In this document: positions 52,580 through 61,218 of the stretch, in pieces
Layout of the letters: every line of letters begins with the position of its first letter
How positions within the stretch are numbered: position 1 is the stretch's first letter
Assembly: GCF_000783395.1 (NCBI RefSeq)
Contig: NZ_JSFK01000015.1
Span: 1-64,000 of the forward strand
Origin: Pseudomonas chlororaphis
GTDB taxonomy: Bacteria > Pseudomonadota > Gammaproteobacteria > Pseudomonadales > Pseudomonadaceae
DNA length: 64,000 nucleotides
Direction: 5' to 3'
Program-made: the position numbers and the translations under genes
The notes under the pieces: model-generated
The model's input: the letters and a program-made list of their open reading frames with translations, nothing else
Told to the model about the DNA's origin: nothing
Databases searched by the model: none

Positions 52580-53641
52580 ATGAGCGAACGAACGACTTCT
52601 GCAAGCTGGGCGATGGGGATTGTCAAAGCATTGGAGATGGACGGCCTGGATTGCCGGGTTCTGTTCAAGCAACTGGGGCTCGATTACACGGCTCTGGATG
52701 ATCCGGATGCACGCTTCCCGCAAGATTCCATGACCCGCCTGTGGCAACGGGCGGTCGAGCTGTCCGGCAATCCGGCGATCGGCCTGAACATGGGCAAAGT
52801 GGTGCGACCGGCGTCGTTTCATGTCGCCGGTTATGCGCTGATGTCGAGTAATACCCTGGCTGAAGGCTTTCAACGGCTGGTGCGCTATCAGCGGATCATC
52901 GCCGAAAGTGCCGACCTGAGTTTCCGTCTGCTGGATGAAGGTTATGCGCTGATTCTGACCGTGCACGGTGATCATCTGCCGCCGACCCGGCAAAGCGCCG
53001 AAGCCTCGCTGGCCTGTGCGCTGGGCCTGTGCGGCTGGTTGACCGGGCGCACCCTGCATCCGGTCAAAGTGCTGGTGCAGGGTGATCAGCCGGAAAATCT
53101 GGAACCCTACAAACAAGCCTTCCACGCGCCATTGGTGTTCAACGCGCCGTACGATGCGCTGATCTTCGAGCGTGCCGACATGGAAGCGCCGCTGCCCACC
53201 GCCAACGAAGCGATGGCGCTGCTGCATGACCGCTTTGCCGGGGAATACCTGGCGCGGTTTTCCGAAAGTCGCGTGACCCACAAGGCGCGGCAGGTGTTGT
53301 GCCGTTTGCTGCCGCAAGGTGAACCGAAGCGCGATACCGTGGCGCAAACCCTGCATTTGTCGCAGCGCACTTTGCAGCGTCGTTTGCAGGAGGAGGGCAC
53401 GAGTTTTCAGCAACTGCTCGATGACACCCGTCGTGAACTGGCCGAGCAATATCTGGCGCAACCGAGCATGACCTTGCTGGAAATCGCTTATCTATTGGGC
53501 TTTGCCGATCCGAGCAATTTCTTCCGCGCGTTCCGCCGCTGGTTCGACACCACGCCCGGCGATTACCGGACGCGGTTGTTGCAGGCGCCGAGCGCGGTCA
53601 GTGACGCCAAAAGGCCGGAATACACAGCACAAACACCGTAA
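52580..53641 (+). CDS. AraC family regulator with arabinose-binding-like N-terminal domain
   Basis: The 353-residue protein has the long N-terminal domain of the OruR/ArgR-like AraC group (GLDCRVLFKQLGLDYTALDDPDARFPQDSMTRLWQRAVEL) and a C-terminal HTH pair (DTVAQTLHLSQRTLQRRLQEEGTSFQQLLDDTRRELAEQYL ... LLEIAYLLGFADPSNFFRAFRRWFDTTPGDYR). The regulon is unknown. It is divergent from the DUF962 gene, with about 160 bp between the starts. The 3' end overlaps trkH by 44 bp on the other strand. Confidence 0.88.
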   Translation: MSERTTSASWAMGIVKALEMDGLDCRVLFKQLGLDYTALDDPDARFPQDSMTRLWQRAVELSGNPAIGLNMGKVVRPASFHVAGYALMSSNTLAEGFQRLVRYQRIIAESADLSFRLLDEGYALILTVHGDHLPPTRQSAEASLACALGLCGWLTGRTLHPVKVLVQGDQPENLEPYKQAFHAPLVFNAPYDALIFERADMEAPLPTANEAMALLHDRFAGEYLARFSESRVTHKARQVLCRLLPQGEPKRDTVAQTLHLSQRTLQRRLQEEGTSFQQLLDDTRRELAEQYLAQPSMTLLEIAYLLGFADPSNFFRAFRRWFDTTPGDYRTRLLQAPSAVSDAKRPEYTAQTP

Positions 53642-55052
53642 TGATCTCCAGTCGGCCGAGCAGCATGCCGAACGACAGGATCCACTTGGCCGCATCCGGC
53701 AGGGTGGCGAAGTTGCCCGCCGGGCCGATGGTTTCACCCAGGCCCGGGCCAACGCCGGACACGGTACTGGCGGCGCCGGTCAGCGCGGTCATCCAGTCGA
53801 CGCCGAGCAGTGAAAGGAGCAGGGCGATCACGCAGATGGTGATGGCGAAGAAGAACGAAAAGGTCAGAATCGAACGGACGATCTCTTCGTCGAGGCGGTG
53901 ACCGTTGTACTTCTGCTTGATCACCGCGCGCGGGTGAATCAGCTGATTAAGGTTGGCCTTGAGCAGGATGTAGGCGACCTGAAAACGGAAAATCTTGATC
54001 CCGCCCGCTGTCGACCCGGAACAGCCACCGACAAAACCCAGATAGAAAAACAGCATCAGCGAAAAGTTGCCCCACAGGCTGTAGTCGCCAAGGGCAAAAC
54101 CGGTCGTTGTGACCACCGACGTCACGTTCAGCGCCACGTGGCGTAGCGCCTCCAGCCAATGCAGTTTGGTCGTCCACCAATACCAGGTGCCGAGCACCAG
54201 CCAGGTCACCAGCAACATCGCCAGCAGTCCCTGCACCTGCTGATCCTTGATCAACGCCCTGCGATTGCCGCGCAGCGTCGCCACGTACAGGGTGAACGGC
54301 AGGCTGCCGAGGATCATGATCACGATCGCGACCCAGTGCACCGCCGGTTGCGTCCACTTGGCCAGCGACTGGTCGGAGGTCGAGAAACCTCCGGTGGAAA
54401 TCGCCGACATCGCGTGATTGATCGCGTCGAACGGGCTCATCCCGGCCCACCAGAACGCCAGGCTGCCGAGGATGGTGATGCCGACGTAAGCCGCCACGAT
54501 CAGCCGCGCTACCATGTGCGAGCGCGGCATGACCTTTTCTGAACGGTCCGAGGATTCGGTCTGGAACAGGCGCATGCCACCGATGCGCAGCAGCGGCAGA
54601 ATCGCTACCGCCATGCCGATAAAGCCGATCCCGCCGATCCAGTGCAGTAACGAGCGCCACATCAGGATCCCGGGGGACATGTTGTCGAGGCCATTGAGCA
54701 CGGTCGAGCCGGTCGCGGTAATGCCCGACATGCTTTCGAAAAACGAGTCGGTGTAGCTGATGTGCTGGGTCAGCAGAAACGGCAGCGCAGCGAAAATGCA
54801 CACCACCAGCCAACTGCTGACCGTCAGCAGATACATGTCACGTGGGCGCAGGTGAATGTGTTCCGGTCGACCGGGAATCACCAGCGCAAGGCCGGCGACG
54901 AAGGTGATCATGCTCGCCCAGAGGAACGACGGCAGGTCGCTGGTGCGTTCGAAAATCACCAGCGTGGCCATGGGCACAACCATGGCCACGGCCAGGGTGA
55001 TCAGGAAGATGCCGATGATGAAACCAATGATCCGTAAGGTCGGCAACGCCAT
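53598..55052 (-). CDS. trkH: TrkH family potassium uptake protein
   Basis: The 484-residue inner-membrane protein has the four pore-loop repeats of the Trk/Ktr channels, each with a filter of the T-x-G type: GITATGSTVL, SAISTGGFSTSD, VVTTTGFALGDY and STVSGVGPGLG. It forms the K+-conducting subunit and works with the peripheral TrkA NAD-binding protein, which is not in the window. From memory it matches PA3210, near the cpx genes in P. aeruginosa. Confidence 0.93.
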   Translation of the reverse strand: MALPTLRIIGFIIGIFLITLAVAMVVPMATLVIFERTSDLPSFLWASMITFVAGLALVIPGRPEHIHLRPRDMYLLTVSSWLVVCIFAALPFLLTQHISYTDSFFESMSGITATGSTVLNGLDNMSPGILMWRSLLHWIGGIGFIGMAVAILPLLRIGGMRLFQTESSDRSEKVMPRSHMVARLIVAAYVGITILGSLAFWWAGMSPFDAINHAMSAISTGGFSTSDQSLAKWTQPAVHWVAIVIMILGSLPFTLYVATLRGNRRALIKDQQVQGLLAMLLVTWLVLGTWYWWTTKLHWLEALRHVALNVTSVVTTTGFALGDYSLWGNFSLMLFFYLGFVGGCSGSTAGGIKIFRFQVAYILLKANLNQLIHPRAVIKQKYNGHRLDEEIVRSILTFSFFFAITICVIALLLSLLGVDWMTALTGAASTVSGVGPGLGETIGPAGNFATLPDAAKWILSFGMLLGRLEIITVFVLCIPAFWRH

Positions 55053-55173
55053 GAAGTCCGCTCGGGCTGATGTGGGAAGGGCGCCATTCTACCCGTGGGG
55101 CAGGGCATGTAAACCGGCATCCTGTTGGCAGATAAAGCTAGAATAGCCGCACATATTTTTCAGGAGGTGGCCG

Positions 55174-55740
55174 ATGCAGGCTCTCGACGCGTTGCTCAAC
55201 CGTGTTTCCGTTCCACGTCTGGTCGAACCGGCCCCCACTGCCGAGCAGCGCGAAGCCCTGTTTGGCGCAGCGTTGCGCGCGCCGGATCACGGGCACTTGC
55301 AGCCGTATCGCTTCCTGACCGTCGAAGGCGCGGCGCGCGAGCAAATGGGCGAGTTGCTGGCCGAGGCTGCGCAGCAGCAGGAAGGCGAAGTCACCGAAGC
55401 GATGATCGACAAGGCCCGCAACGGTCCACTGCGGGCACCGTTGGTGGTTGTGGTGATCGCTAAACTGCAGGAGCACGTTAAATATCCGAAGGCCGAGCAG
55501 TTGCTCGCTGCCGGGTGTGCGGCGCACGGGATTTTGCTGGCGGCGTATGCGCAGGGGATTGGTGCGGTTTGGCGTACGGGGGATCTGGCGTATTCCAGCC
55601 ATGTCGCGCAGGGTCTGGGCTTGACCGAAGGTGAAGAGGTTATCGCATTCCTCTACCTCGGCACCCCGCAGAAAGAACCGCGTGTGGCTGAGAAGGTTGA
55701 TCTGACCGAGTTTGTCAGGGCCTGGCCGGGCAAGGCCTGA
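55174..55740 (+). CDS. YdjA-like nitroreductase family protein
   Basis: The 188-residue FMN-dependent protein begins MQALDALLNRVSVPRLVEPAP and has the short YdjA-type pattern: RAPDHGHLQPYRFLTV, the AGCAAHGILLAAYAQGIGAVWRTG helix and FLYLGTPQKEPR at the end. YdjA proteins are minimal nitroreductases that bind FMN between two subunits. The physiological substrate is unknown. AGGAGG at nine bases precedes the ATG. Confidence 0.9.
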   Translation: MQALDALLNRVSVPRLVEPAPTAEQREALFGAALRAPDHGHLQPYRFLTVEGAAREQMGELLAEAAQQQEGEVTEAMIDKARNGPLRAPLVVVVIAKLQEHVKYPKAEQLLAAGCAAHGILLAAYAQGIGAVWRTGDLAYSSHVAQGLGLTEGEEVIAFLYLGTPQKEPRVAEKVDLTEFVRAWPGKA

Positions 55741-55757
55741 AAGCGTTAAAAGCAAAC

Positions 55758-56032
55758 CCCTCACCCTAGCCCTCTCCCGGAGGGAGAGGGGACTGATTGG
55801 GGGATGCTGTAGAAGTACGCCGACGTGAGCGATCTGCGCTGAATCCAGAATCGACTCGGATTACCGCTCTGTCGAATCCAGAATCGACGCGGATTACCGC
55901 TCTGTCGAATCCATAATCGACGCGGATTACCGCTCTGTCGAATCCATAATCAACTCGGTTTTTCAGGTCGATGTCTGACGCAAGACACCTCGGTCGGCCC
56001 CCTCTCCCTCTGGGAGAGGGCTGGGGTGAGGG
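55758..56032. mobile_element. MITE-like element copy 3, expanded by a tandem array
   Basis: The ends CCCTCACCCTAGCCCTCTCC and GGAGAGGGCTGGGGTGAGGG bound a 275-bp element, longer than copies 1 (147 bp) and 2 (176 bp). The interior contains 33-bp units. It fills nearly all of the 316-bp gap between the nitroreductase and the sensor kinase gene, and no gene is seen in it. Confidence 0.88.
55841..55958. repeat. Tandem 33-bp repeat inside the third MITE-like element
   Basis: Units at 55841-55873, 55874-55906 and 55907-55939, and a 19-bp partial at 55940-55958, begin GAATCCA(G/T)AATC and end ACCGCTCTGTC. They differ at one to three positions, so the array is recent but not brand new. Confidence 0.92.
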
Positions 56033-56056
56033 GCTTTTCTGGGGAGAGGGTGGCTT

Positions 56057-57397
56057 TTAGGGTTGGACGACGGCGCCGGGTACAAGCGGCAATTCAAGAC
56101 TCGCAACAAACCCACCCTGCGGATGATTGGCCAACGTCAAACTCCCGCCATGGCGCTCTGCCGCCCGTCTTGCAATCGCCAGCCCCAGGCCATGTCCCGC
56201 CGCCGTCTGCCCCGGTGCCCGGTAAAACGGCTCGCCCAGTTGACTCAAATGTTCGGCTTGCACCCCCGGCCCATGGTCGCGCACGCTCACGATGATTTTT
56301 TCACCCTGACGTGAAGCCTGCATTTCAATCGACTGACCTTCCGGGTTGAAGCGCTGGGCATTGCGCAGCAGGTTGTCGACGGCGCGCTCGATCATGGTCG
56401 GCCAACCCTTCAGGTTCAGTTGCGGTTCGGCATCAAGACGCACAATCTGCTCAGGCGATGCAAGTTTCGCATCCTTCTGCAACGTGCTGAGCAGGGCATT
56501 CAAATCCACGTCTTCAGCGCTGGCGTTGTCGGCATCGACCCGTGCCAGCACCAGAATTTCACTGATTAGCGCTTCCAGCCGATCGCATTCGCGGGTCAGG
56601 CGTGGCCAGAGTTTTTCCCGTTCTTCAGGGTTGGCGCGTTCCGCCAGTGCCAAGGCAATGCGCAACCGAGCCAGCGGTGAGCGCAATTCATGGGAGACGT
56701 CGCGCAGCAACTGACGCTGGCTGCCAATCAGGCTTTGCAGGCGTGCGCCCATGCGGTTGAAGTCGGTGGCCAGTACGCCGAACTCGTCGCGACGGTTGGC
56801 CAGTTTCGCCAGGCTGTTTTGCTGGTAAGTCGTCTGCCCCAGATCATGCACCGCGCCGCGCAAACGGCTGAGCGGGCGGGTGATGGAGAAGGTCACCAGC
56901 AGACTGAACAGGGTCAGCACCACCAGCGCGATGCCCAGCGCACTCAATGGCCAAAGCAGACTTTCGCGGTGCCAGGAGTCGAGTTCCGGGTGCGGGATGC
57001 GGTAGATGAACAGGTAGGTGTCACCGGTTTTTTCGCTGGTGAACTCATCGGTCAGGCGCCGCCATGGCAAGCGCCGGTCGTCGTTGTTCTGGCGTGCCTC
57101 AAAAGCGGCGGCGCGACGCGGGAAGGTGCCGCGTACCACCGGATCGCCGCTTTCGTTAAGCACCTGAACATCGATGTGATATTGGCGTTTGCGTTGTTCG
57201 AGAATGTCCTGGGCGGCTTCTTCGCCCTGAGCTTCGTAGGTTTGTGTCCATTCACCGGCGAGGGTGTTGAGGCCCGGATGACGGCTGAGGATCCACGCGT
57301 CCTGGTTAAGCATGTGTCCGAGCAAAATGGACAACCCGGCCACCAGCGCGATGGCCAGCCAGAAGCTCGCGAGAATACGCCAGAACAATGAACGCAC
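56057..57397 (-). CDS. CpxA/CpxS-type sensor histidine kinase
   Basis: The 446-residue kinase has two membrane helices (~10-30 and ~148-171) with a periplasmic sensor between them. A HAMP linker follows, then the phosphoacceptor DVSHELRSPLARL (His236) and the ATP site NLLRNAQRF, DHGPGV and GHGLGLAIA. With the Spy/CpxP-like gene and the response regulator upstream it forms a Cpx-type envelope stress system. From memory it matches PA3206 (CpxS). The start is a GTG with GAGGA seven bases upstream. A REP element separates it from the CpxP-like gene. Confidence 0.88.
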   Translation of the reverse strand: MRSLFWRILASFWLAIALVAGLSILLGHMLNQDAWILSRHPGLNTLAGEWTQTYEAQGEEAAQDILEQRKRQYHIDVQVLNESGDPVVRGTFPRRAAAFEARQNNDDRRLPWRRLTDEFTSEKTGDTYLFIYRIPHPELDSWHRESLLWPLSALGIALVVLTLFSLLVTFSITRPLSRLRGAVHDLGQTTYQQNSLAKLANRRDEFGVLATDFNRMGARLQSLIGSQRQLLRDVSHELRSPLARLRIALALAERANPEEREKLWPRLTRECDRLEALISEILVLARVDADNASAEDVDLNALLSTLQKDAKLASPEQIVRLDAEPQLNLKGWPTMIERAVDNLLRNAQRFNPEGQSIEMQASRQGEKIIVSVRDHGPGVQAEHLSQLGEPFYRAPGQTAAGHGLGLAIARRAAERHGGSLTLANHPQGGFVASLELPLVPGAVVQP

Positions 57398-57426
57398 AGA
57401 AAATCCTCAGAACAATGCAAAACCCA

Positions 57427-57515
57427 TGTGGGAGCGAGCTTGCTCGCGAAAGCGGTGTGTCAGTCAACATTTCTGCGTCTGATACACCGCTTTCGCGAGC
57501 AAGCTCGCTCCCACA
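57427..57515. repeat. REP-type inverted repeat pair
   Basis: The arms GGGAGCGAGCTTGCTCGCGA and its inverse, extended by AAGCGGTGT, are 32 bp without mismatch (57427-57458 and 57484-57515). It lies between the CpxP-like and kinase genes. Confidence 0.9.
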
Positions 57516-57572
57516 GTTCAACGGGTGAAAACAGGCCCGGCGGGGTGAGCCGTCGGGCCTGAAGTTAGATCA

Positions 57573-58022
57573 TTATTGCGCCTTTTGCGCCTGTTGCGCT
57601 TTCCACGCCTTGAACTCGGCCCATTCGGCGCGACGCTCGGCCTGTTTCTTCTGGATCTCGTCGAATTTCTTCTGTTGATCCGGTTTCAACACGGCGCGGA
57701 CATCGGTCTCGGCTTTCTTGTGGTTGGCCGCCATCTCGTCCTTCATGGCTTTCTGGTCAGCCGGCGAGAGTTTTTCCAGGTACTTGTCGACCACTTGCTT
57801 ACGCTCGTGCATCTGCTCGCCCATGATCTTGCGGATCTGCTCGCGCTGTTCGCGGGACAGGTCGAGTTGGCTGTACGGGCCTTTGCCGTGCATGCCGTGC
57901 ATCTGACCGCCGTGGCGTGGGCCGTCAAGCGGGCCACCCATCGGGCCGCCGTCTTGCGGCATGGCCATGGCGACGGTTGGCAGAGCGGCAGCGAACATCA
58001 GAGCGATAAGAGTCTTGCGCAT
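57573..58022 (-). CDS. Spy/CpxP family periplasmic protein
   Basis: The 149-residue protein has a signal peptide (TLIALMFAAALPTVAMA), a Gly/His/Met-rich segment (MGGPLDGPRHGGQMHGMHG) and a helical core with two LTxxQ-type motifs (LDLSREQREQIRKIM and LKPDQQKKFDEI). CpxP and Spy proteins are periplasmic chaperone-like proteins; CpxP restrains the CpxA kinase. The His/Met segment could bind copper or other metals, which is inference. AAGGAG at eight bases supports the start. A CpxR-type box is about 83 bp upstream. Confidence 0.87.
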   Translation of the reverse strand: MRKTLIALMFAAALPTVAMAMPQDGGPMGGPLDGPRHGGQMHGMHGKGPYSQLDLSREQREQIRKIMGEQMHERKQVVDKYLEKLSPADQKAMKDEMAANHKKAETDVRAVLKPDQQKKFDEIQKKQAERRAEWAEFKAWKAQQAQKAQ

Positions 58023-58104
58023 GGTGTATCTCCTTGTCTCGTTCCCGGTACGTTCCGGATGAGTACAGATTACGGAGATCAAGGTCAGCGGCGGTCAGCA
58101 CTGC

Positions 58105-58120
58105 GTAAAGCTTGGGTAAA
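58105..58120. promoter_or_regulatory. CpxR-type box
   Basis: GTAAA-N6-GTAAA (58105-58109 and 58116-58120) is a direct repeat of the CpxR half-site. It lies between the response-regulator gene and the CpxP-like gene, 83 bp from the latter's start, so the regulator probably drives this gene and the kinase. Confidence 0.6.
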
Positions 58121-58147
58121 GACGCTCGAGCGCTGACCTGACAAAAC

Positions 58148-58825
58148 TTACAGGCTATAGAAGTAACCACGGCTGCGCAGCGCGACGATGCGCGGGCGGC
58201 CGTCGGGATGCGGGCCGATCTTCTTGCGCAGGTTGCTGACGTGCATGTCGAGGCTGCGGTCGTACAGGGTCAGCTTGCGGCCGAGGGCGAGCTGCGCCAG
58301 TTCCTGTTTGTCCAGCGGCTCGCCGGGCTGCTTGAGCAGCGCTTCGAGCAGACGGCTTTCGGAAACGGTGAGGGTCAGTTCTTTCTCATCGATGCTGACG
58401 ACGCCGCGCACCGGGCTGAAACTCAGGTCGCCCAGTTCAAGCTGCGTCGACACCGCCGCCGGGTGACTGCGGCGCAACACCGCGCGCAGGCGGGCGGTCA
58501 GTTCGCGCGGGTCGCACGGTTTGGCCAGATAATCGTCGGCGCCCAACTCCAGGCCGAGAATGCGGTCCAGCGGCTCGCCGCGGGCCGACAGCATCAGCAC
58601 CGGCAGATCAGCGTGATCGTTGCGCAGTTGCTTGAGCAGTTCCAGACCGCTGCCGTCGGGCAGCATCACGTCCAGCACCACGGCCGCCGGCGCAGTTTCA
58701 GCCAGTGCCTTGCGCGCGCTCTGTCCATCATGGCAGGCACGTACGTGGAAGCCTTCCTGGCTCAGCCAGCTACTCAGGAGTTCGCACAACTCCTGGTCAT
58801 CATCAATCAGTAACAGCTCGCTCAT
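58148..58825 (-). CDS. cpxR: CpxR-type response regulator (OmpR family)
   Basis: The 225-residue protein has a receiver domain with acidic pair Asp8/Asp9, phosphoacceptor Asp52 (LDVMLPDGSG) and Lys102 (LAKPCDP), and a C-terminal winged helix (LTVSESRLLEALLKQPGEPLDKQELAQLALGRKLTLYDRSLDMHVSNLRKKI). The MHVSNLRKKIG and RSRGYFYS end is typical of CpxR proteins. It pairs with the kinase at 56057 and probably binds the GTAAA repeat just downstream of its own gene. From memory it matches PA3204. Confidence 0.88.
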   Translation of the reverse strand: MSELLLIDDDQELCELLSSWLSQEGFHVRACHDGQSARKALAETAPAAVVLDVMLPDGSGLELLKQLRNDHADLPVLMLSARGEPLDRILGLELGADDYLAKPCDPRELTARLRAVLRRSHPAAVSTQLELGDLSFSPVRGVVSIDEKELTLTVSESRLLEALLKQPGEPLDKQELAQLALGRKLTLYDRSLDMHVSNLRKKIGPHPDGRPRIVALRSRGYFYSL

Positions 58826-58832
58826 GACTCAC

Positions 58833-59243
58833 TCAATTTAGCCATTGCCGACGTTTTCGGCTTGCTCCACTGGCAAAGATACCGCAGAGCAGCGCCAATA
58901 GCGCTACTCCGGCTCCCGTGACGAACCACTGCTGCTGATCGGTCAACAGCCGCGGCAACGGGCTGGCCTGGGCTTCCTTGAGTTGCAGCTTGAGGCGCTG
59001 GTTCTCTTGGCGCAACCGGGCAAGCTGGGCGCTTTCGCGGGTATTGTCGGCATTTTGCAGTTGTTTGCTCAGTTCTTCCCGCTGCTGCTCGCTGGCCTTG
59101 AGGCGCTGCTGCAACTCGGTGATCTGGCTGCCGGCGCTTAACGACAATGGCGTGGAGCTGCCGCCTTCGGTGGTTTCCTCACCATGGGCGGGTGCCATGA
59201 TCGACAACGTGACCAACATCAGACACAACGGACCCTTGCGCAT
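58833..59243 (-). CDS. Signal-peptide protein with coiled coil and C-terminal membrane anchor
   Basis: The 136-residue protein has a signal peptide (GPLCLMLVTLSIMAPAHG), a coiled coil from ~35 to 95 (ITELQQRLKASEQQREELSKQLQ ... LRQENQRLKLQLKEAQ) and a C-terminal helix (WFVTGAGVALLALLCGIFASGASRKRR). The layout suggests an inner-membrane protein with the coil in the periplasm. The function is unknown; databases often mislabel similar proteins as translation factor IF-2. It ends 7 bp before cpxR on the same strand and may be co-transcribed with it. AGGTG supports the start at 59243. Confidence 0.75.
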   Translation of the reverse strand: MRKGPLCLMLVTLSIMAPAHGEETTEGGSSTPLSLSAGSQITELQQRLKASEQQREELSKQLQNADNTRESAQLARLRQENQRLKLQLKEAQASPLPRLLTDQQQWFVTGAGVALLALLCGIFASGASRKRRQWLN

Positions 59244-59353
59244 CGCGACACCTGTTTCCAAATGGATATTGGGCAGGTTGTCGGCAGGCAAACGAGAATA
59301 ATGAGCGATTGAGAACGCGATGAACCGAGAAGGTTCATCGCGTGGGGGAAGCG

Positions 59354-59653
59354 TTACGGCAGGACTTGCTTGAACGGCTTGACGAGCACATTGGCGTAGA
59401 CGCCGGCGGCGATGTACGGGTCGGCATCGGCCCACGCTTGTGCAGCGCTCAGGGAATCGAATTCGGCGACGATCAGGCTGCCGGTGAAACCTGCTGCGCC
59501 CGGATCATTGCTGTCGACGGCCGGGTGCGGACCGGCCAATACGATGCGGCCTTCGCCCTTGAGCGCTTGCAGGCGTTCCAGATGTGCAGGGCGCGCGGCC
59601 AGGCGTGCTTCCAGCGAGTTGGCGACGTCGGTGGCAATGATTGCGTAGAGCAT
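59354..59653 (-). CDS. YciI family protein
   Basis: The 99-residue protein has the ferredoxin-like fold of the YCII family: [69 protein letters not shown] and [11 protein letters not shown]. The His/Asp pair of the family ([11 protein letters not shown]) is kept. The reaction is not known. One base separates its ATG from the stop of yciB, so the two are translationally coupled. Confidence 0.9.
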   Translation of the reverse strand: MLYAIIATDVANSLEARLAARPAHLERLQALKGEGRIVLAGPHPAVDSNDPGAAGFTGSLIVAEFDSLSAAQAWADADPYIAAGVYANVLVKPFKQVLP

Positions 59654-59654
59654 G

Positions 59655-60254
59655 TCAGTCCTCGGTTTTTGGTGTTGTTGTGGTATCGGCATCGTGCAAA
59701 TGACGCGACAGGTAAATGCCCTGTGCGACCAGGAATACCAGGGTCATGCCCAGGCTGCCGAACACCTTGAAGTCCACCCAGTAGCTCTGGAAGGTAAAGG
59801 CGACGAACAGGTTGGCAGCGCCGCAGAACAGGAAAAAGGCGATCCAGGCGATGTTCAGGCGGGTCCAGACCGGATCCGGCAGGGTCAGCGCGTGGCCCAT
59901 GATGCGTTTGATCAGCAGACGGTCACCGATGAAGTGGCTGCCGATGAAGGCCACGGCGAACAGCCAGTTGACCACCGGCGCTTTCCACTTGAGGAAGGTT
60001 TCGCTGTGGAAGGCCAGCGTCAGGCTGCCGAACACCAGGCAGGCGATCAGGGTCAGCCATTGGCTCTTTTCCAGCTTGCGCTGTTTGATGAACAACGCGC
60101 CGTACACCACCAGGGAACTGATGATCAGCATCGCCGTGGCGCTGTAAATACCGCCTACAGTCACTTCATGGCCAGCGATGTCGACGACCCGTGGATCAAG
60201 TTTGTAAACGATGAAGAACAGCAGAAGCGGGATGAAATCGATGAATTGTTTCAC
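59655..60254 (-). CDS. yciB: Inner-membrane-spanning protein YciB (septation protein A)
   Basis: The 199-residue protein begins [17 protein letters not shown] and has five or six membrane segments, with [31 protein letters not shown] and [20 protein letters not shown] typical of the YciB/IspA family. It is linked to septum formation and envelope integrity, and contacts the elongation machinery in E. coli. The start is a GTG at 60254 (KQFIDF is the usual second residue onward). It forms an operon with yciI. Confidence 0.9.
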   Translation of the reverse strand: MKQFIDFIPLLLFFIVYKLDPRVVDIAGHEVTVGGIYSATAMLIISSLVVYGALFIKQRKLEKSQWLTLIACLVFGSLTLAFHSETFLKWKAPVVNWLFAVAFIGSHFIGDRLLIKRIMGHALTLPDPVWTRLNIAWIAFFLFCGAANLFVAFTFQSYWVDFKVFGSLGMTLVFLVAQGIYLSRHLHDADTTTTPKTED

Positions 60255-60341
60255 AGTGAGAGCCAGAAGCTGGATGTGGCGGCATAATAACAAACATATG
60301 GGCGCGCGATAGCGCCAGCTGATTTGAGGTTACAACTCCCC

Positions 60342-61205
60342 GTGAATGTTGATTTGCACTGCCATAGCACGGCCTCCGATGGCGCCCTCGCGCCTGCGGT
60401 TCTGGTTGCGCGTGCGTTCGAGAACGGCGTGCGAGTCCTGGCGTTGACCGACCACGACACCCTCGAAGGTCTCGCCGAAGCGCGTACGGCTGCCAATGAA
60501 TTGGGCATGCAACTGGTCAACGGCGTCGAATTGTCCTGTACGTGGGGCGGCGCGACCATTCATGTCTTGGGCTACGGTTTTGATGTCAATGCCGCACCGT
60601 TGGTCGAGGCGATCGCCAAGTTGCACGATGGCCGCTGGCTGCGGTCCGAAGAAATAAGCCGCAAGCTCGCCCTCAAAGGCATGCCCGGCGCCCTCGACGG
60701 CGCGCGGAAAATCCAGCAGGAACTGGGCGACAGCGGCAACGCCCCGGCCCGCCCGCATTTCGCTGACTGGATGGTGCGTGAAGGGTTTGTAAAGGATCGC
60801 GCCGAAGCCTTCCGCAAATGGCTCGGCGCTGGCAAGCTCGGTGACGTCAAGTTGCACTGGCCGACGCTGGAAGACACCGTCGGTACGCTGCGCGCCGCCA
60901 ATGCCTGGGTCAGCCTGGCGCATCCATGGCACTACGATTTCACCCGCAGCAAGCGCCGAAAGCTGATTGCCGACTATATTCAAGCAGGCGGGCATGCAAT
61001 CGAGGTGGTCAATGGCCATCAGCCCGCGGAACAGGTCGGCAGCCTGGCAATCCTTGCCCGTGAGTTCGGTCTGCTGGTCAGCGCCGGCAGTGACTTTCAT
61101 GGCCCTGGCGGCTGGTCCGAAATCGGCCAGTACCGGCCGGTTCCCGAGGACCTTCCACCCCTGTGGTGTCGGTTCAAACATGACACAGATATTGCCGCCG
61201 TCTGA
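60342..61205 (+). CDS. rnm: PHP-domain 5'-3' exoribonuclease / nucleotide phosphatase (RNase AM, YciV)
   Basis: The 287-residue protein has the PHP metal set: DLHCHSTASDG, TDHDTLEG, NGVELSC, AHPWHYDF and AGSDFHGPG. The family includes E. coli RNase AM (YciV/TrpH), which matures the 5' ends of rRNAs and splits nucleoside 3',5'-bisphosphates. The start is a GTG at 60342; GAGGT is 11 bases upstream. It lies divergent from yciB and first in the yciV-yciO-scpA-scpB series, as in P. aeruginosa. Confidence 0.88.
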   Translation: MNVDLHCHSTASDGALAPAVLVARAFENGVRVLALTDHDTLEGLAEARTAANELGMQLVNGVELSCTWGGATIHVLGYGFDVNAAPLVEAIAKLHDGRWLRSEEISRKLALKGMPGALDGARKIQQELGDSGNAPARPHFADWMVREGFVKDRAEAFRKWLGAGKLGDVKLHWPTLEDTVGTLRAANAWVSLAHPWHYDFTRSKRRKLIADYIQAGGHAIEVVNGHQPAEQVGSLAILAREFGLLVSAGSDFHGPGGWSEIGQYRPVPEDLPPLWCRFKHDTDIAAV

Positions 61206-61218
61206 ACAGGTAGAGAAT

